Both the position numbers and the translations under genes were made by a program. Of a DNA stretch of 64,000 nucleotides, positions 62,586 to 64,000 are shown piece after piece. The stretch's first letter is position 1. The number at the start of each line of letters is the position of its first letter. The notes under the pieces are model-generated. The model was not told where the DNA came from. It made no database searches and saw only the letters and a list, made by a program, of their open reading frames with translations. Source of the stretch: Acinetobacter shaoyimingii (lineage in GTDB: Bacteria; Pseudomonadota; Gammaproteobacteria; Pseudomonadales; Moraxellaceae); the NCBI RefSeq assembly GCF_011578045.1, contig NZ_CP049801.1, positions 930,001-994,000 on the forward strand, in the 5' to 3' direction.

Positions 62586-63332
62586 ATGGCTCAGTTTGAC
62601 TCATCTACATCTATCATGCCACAAGTGATCATCTCTGCACAGCAGCTGACACAAAGTATACAAGTTCAACAAAAAACGCTGACGATCTTTGAAAATTTAA
62701 ATCTAAATATTTATGCAGGAGAACATGTTGCAATCACAGGTCGCTCAGGTTCAGGAAAGTCGACATTACTTGGAATACTGGCAACGCTGGATCAAGCTTC
62801 TTCTGGGCAGTTATGGATTCATGGTGAAGCGGTACATGATTTGAATGAGGAGCAACGTGCAGCGATTCGGTTAAAGCATATTGGTTTTGTTTTTCAGTCT
62901 TTTCAGTTATTGCCGTCCCTCACTGCACTTGAAAATGTCATGTTGCCAGCACGATTACAGGCTGATTTTAACTATAAAAGTGCTGAAATTAAAGCCTTAG
63001 ATTTATTACAAAAAGTCGGTTTATCAAAACAAAGTCAGCAAACACCAAAAGTATTATCGGGCGGTGAACAACAGCGTGTTGCTATTGCACGAGCTTTAAT
63101 GAGCGAGCCGAAAATTATTTTCGCAGATGAACCGACAGGAAATTTGGATGGAGATACCGCCAAAGAAATTGAACAGCTTTTGTTTTCATTAAATCGTGAA
63201 TTGGGCACAACATTGGTTTTGGTCACACATGATCCACAATTGGCAGCGCAATGTCAGCGTCATTTTGAACTGAAAAATGGTCAGTTATTTGAGACGGTTA
63301 AACAACAAATTGAAGCTGAGGCGAAATTATGA
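62586..63332 (+). CDS. ybbA: ABC transporter ATP-binding protein YbbA
   Basis: The 248-aa ATPase has Walker A GRSGSGKST (52-60), Q-loop in FVFQSFQLLP, signature LSGGEQQR (near 158), Walker B KIIFADEPTGNLDG and the H-loop in VTHD. It belongs to the LolD/MacB-like MJ0796 group. With the downstream permease it should form the YbbAP exporter, located beside tesA as in enterobacteria. Its precise substrate in the cell is not settled. The start overlaps the divergent tesA promoter; AAAGG lies upstream. Confidence 0.9.
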   Translation: MAQFDSSTSIMPQVIISAQQLTQSIQVQQKTLTIFENLNLNIYAGEHVAITGRSGSGKSTLLGILATLDQASSGQLWIHGEAVHDLNEEQRAAIRLKHIGFVFQSFQLLPSLTALENVMLPARLQADFNYKSAEIKALDLLQKVGLSKQSQQTPKVLSGGEQQRVAIARALMSEPKIIFADEPTGNLDGDTAKEIEQLLFSLNRELGTTLVLVTHDPQLAAQCQRHFELKNGQLFETVKQQIEAEAKL

Positions 63333-64000
63333 TGGCATTGTTAAAGCCTTTATTTCGACAAAGTTTTGCATCTTCAGGTGTTTATCTGTTGATTATTGCT
63401 TTGAGTTTAGCGATTAGTGCAACGACAGCGTTGAAGTTTAGTAACTCACAAATTCAGCAAGCAGTGGCTTTACAAGCAGCAAAAATGCAAGCCGCTGATT
63501 TAGTCTTGAGCGATACCCAGCCTATTGCACCGACATGGAAAGACAAAGCCCAACTATTAAAACTCAGCACATCAGAAGTTACTGTTTTTAGCTCGATGGC
63601 GCATACCCAAGAGCAATTTGTGATGGTCAGTGTCAAAGCGATAGAAGACACATTTCCGCTTCGAGGTGAGTTGCACGTCAGTCCAAGCCAACCAAAGATT
63701 GCCGCAGGTGACGTTTGGCTGAGTCAAAGAGCGATGCAGTTATTGAACGTTAAAATTGGCGATACGGTGAGTATTGCTGATGGTGTATTTAAATTTACGG
63801 CTTTAATTGAACGTGATTCAAATCAGGAATTAGGTTTTGCAGGCTTTTCACCCACCGTGATTATTTCGCAATCAGATGTTGCAAAAACCAATGCTATACA
63901 GCCGGGCAGTCGTATTCAATATCGAGTATTAATGGCAGGTGACAATCAGCAGGTTCAAGAATTCACACGCTATTTTAAATCAACACAGCAAACTGCTCAG
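63332..64000 (+). CDS. ybbP: ABC transporter permease YbbP, N-terminal part (cut by window end)
   Basis: The first 223 codons of a MacB/FtsX-type permease are present. One N-terminal membrane helix (about residues 15-36 with LLIIALSLAISATTALKF) is followed by the start of a large periplasmic MacB-type domain. The start ATG overlaps the ybbA stop in an ATGATG arrangement (63329 or 63332 are both possible). The frame stays open to the window end, so the remaining helices lie outside. Confidence 0.87.
   Translation, partial: MALLKPLFRQSFASSGVYLLIIALSLAISATTALKFSNSQIQQAVALQAAKMQAADLVLSDTQPIAPTWKDKAQLLKLSTSEVTVFSSMAHTQEQFVMVSVKAIEDTFPLRGELHVSPSQPKIAAGDVWLSQRAMQLLNVKIGDTVSIADGVFKFTALIERDSNQELGFAGFSPTVIISQSDVAKTNAIQPGSRIQYRVLMAGDNQQVQEFTRYFKSTQQTAQ

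Overview
The window is AT-rich, densely coded bacterial chromosome. The gene repertoire points to Acinetobacter or a close relative in the Moraxellaceae: Fur-boxed TonB receptors, a czcI-czcCBA set, an nfuA/TonB-receptor neighbourhood, a tesA-ybbA-ybbP divergon, IS5/IS427-type transposase and several lineage-typical conserved hypotheticals. No rRNA, intact tRNA or CRISPR array was seen.

Layout. 1-2.1 kb: the 3' part of an McrB-like gene and a complete mcrC (modification-dependent restriction). 2.1-3.8 kb: an AT-rich junction with two tRNA-3'-end-like fragments, short direct repeats and one orphan hypothetical gene; this looks like the edge of an inserted island. 3.8-10.8 kb: a tight four-gene operon (TonB receptor, exported CobN-like chelatase with a C-terminal membrane anchor, ExbB-like protein, DUF2149/ExbD-like protein) behind a perfect Zur-box palindrome. 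11.0-19.2 kb: a second uptake locus (TonB receptor, GntR/UTRA regulator, APH-fold kinase, second TonB receptor, PnuC-type permease, class C acid phosphatase) with a 24-bp operator-like palindrome before the kinase. 19.4-25.7 kb: czcI-czcC-czcB-czcA heavy-metal efflux. 25.7-30.3 kb: a long AT-rich gap, a small membrane protein, an alpha/beta hydrolase, an enoyl-CoA hydratase and a small hypothetical. 30.3-38.3 kb: four membrane-bound GGDEF proteins, three of them paralogous, around an MHS-type transporter and a peptide deformylase. 38.4-42.1 kb: glutaminase fused to a STAS domain, an exported hypothetical, and a DhaK-DhaL fusion kinase. 42.2-45.3 kb: an orphan PAAR-domain toxin candidate with a translationally coupled membrane protein (probable immunity), then an IS5-family element. 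45.4-64 kb: core and iron genes, namely metH, a PiT phosphate transporter, an uncharacterised 516-aa protein, a Fur-boxed siderophore-binding protein, rhomboid protease, nfuA, a Fur-boxed TonB receptor, a lipase-like hydrolase, beta carbonic anhydrase, tesA and ybbA/ybbP (the last cut by the window end).

How the parts work together. The most notable system is the Zur-boxed operon. It has an outer-membrane receptor, a periplasmic CobN-type chelatase and what looks like its own two-subunit proton-driven motor, so a zinc-starvation route that strips metal from an imported tetrapyrrole or metallophore is a reasonable hypothesis. The second locus reads as a complete vitamin or cofactor salvage path: outer-membrane import, periplasmic dephosphorylation, PnuC-type facilitated uptake, and trapping by a cytoplasmic kinase, under a dedicated GntR repressor. 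The substrate (thiamine phosphates or NMN/nicotinamide riboside are the leading candidates) cannot be settled from sequence alone.
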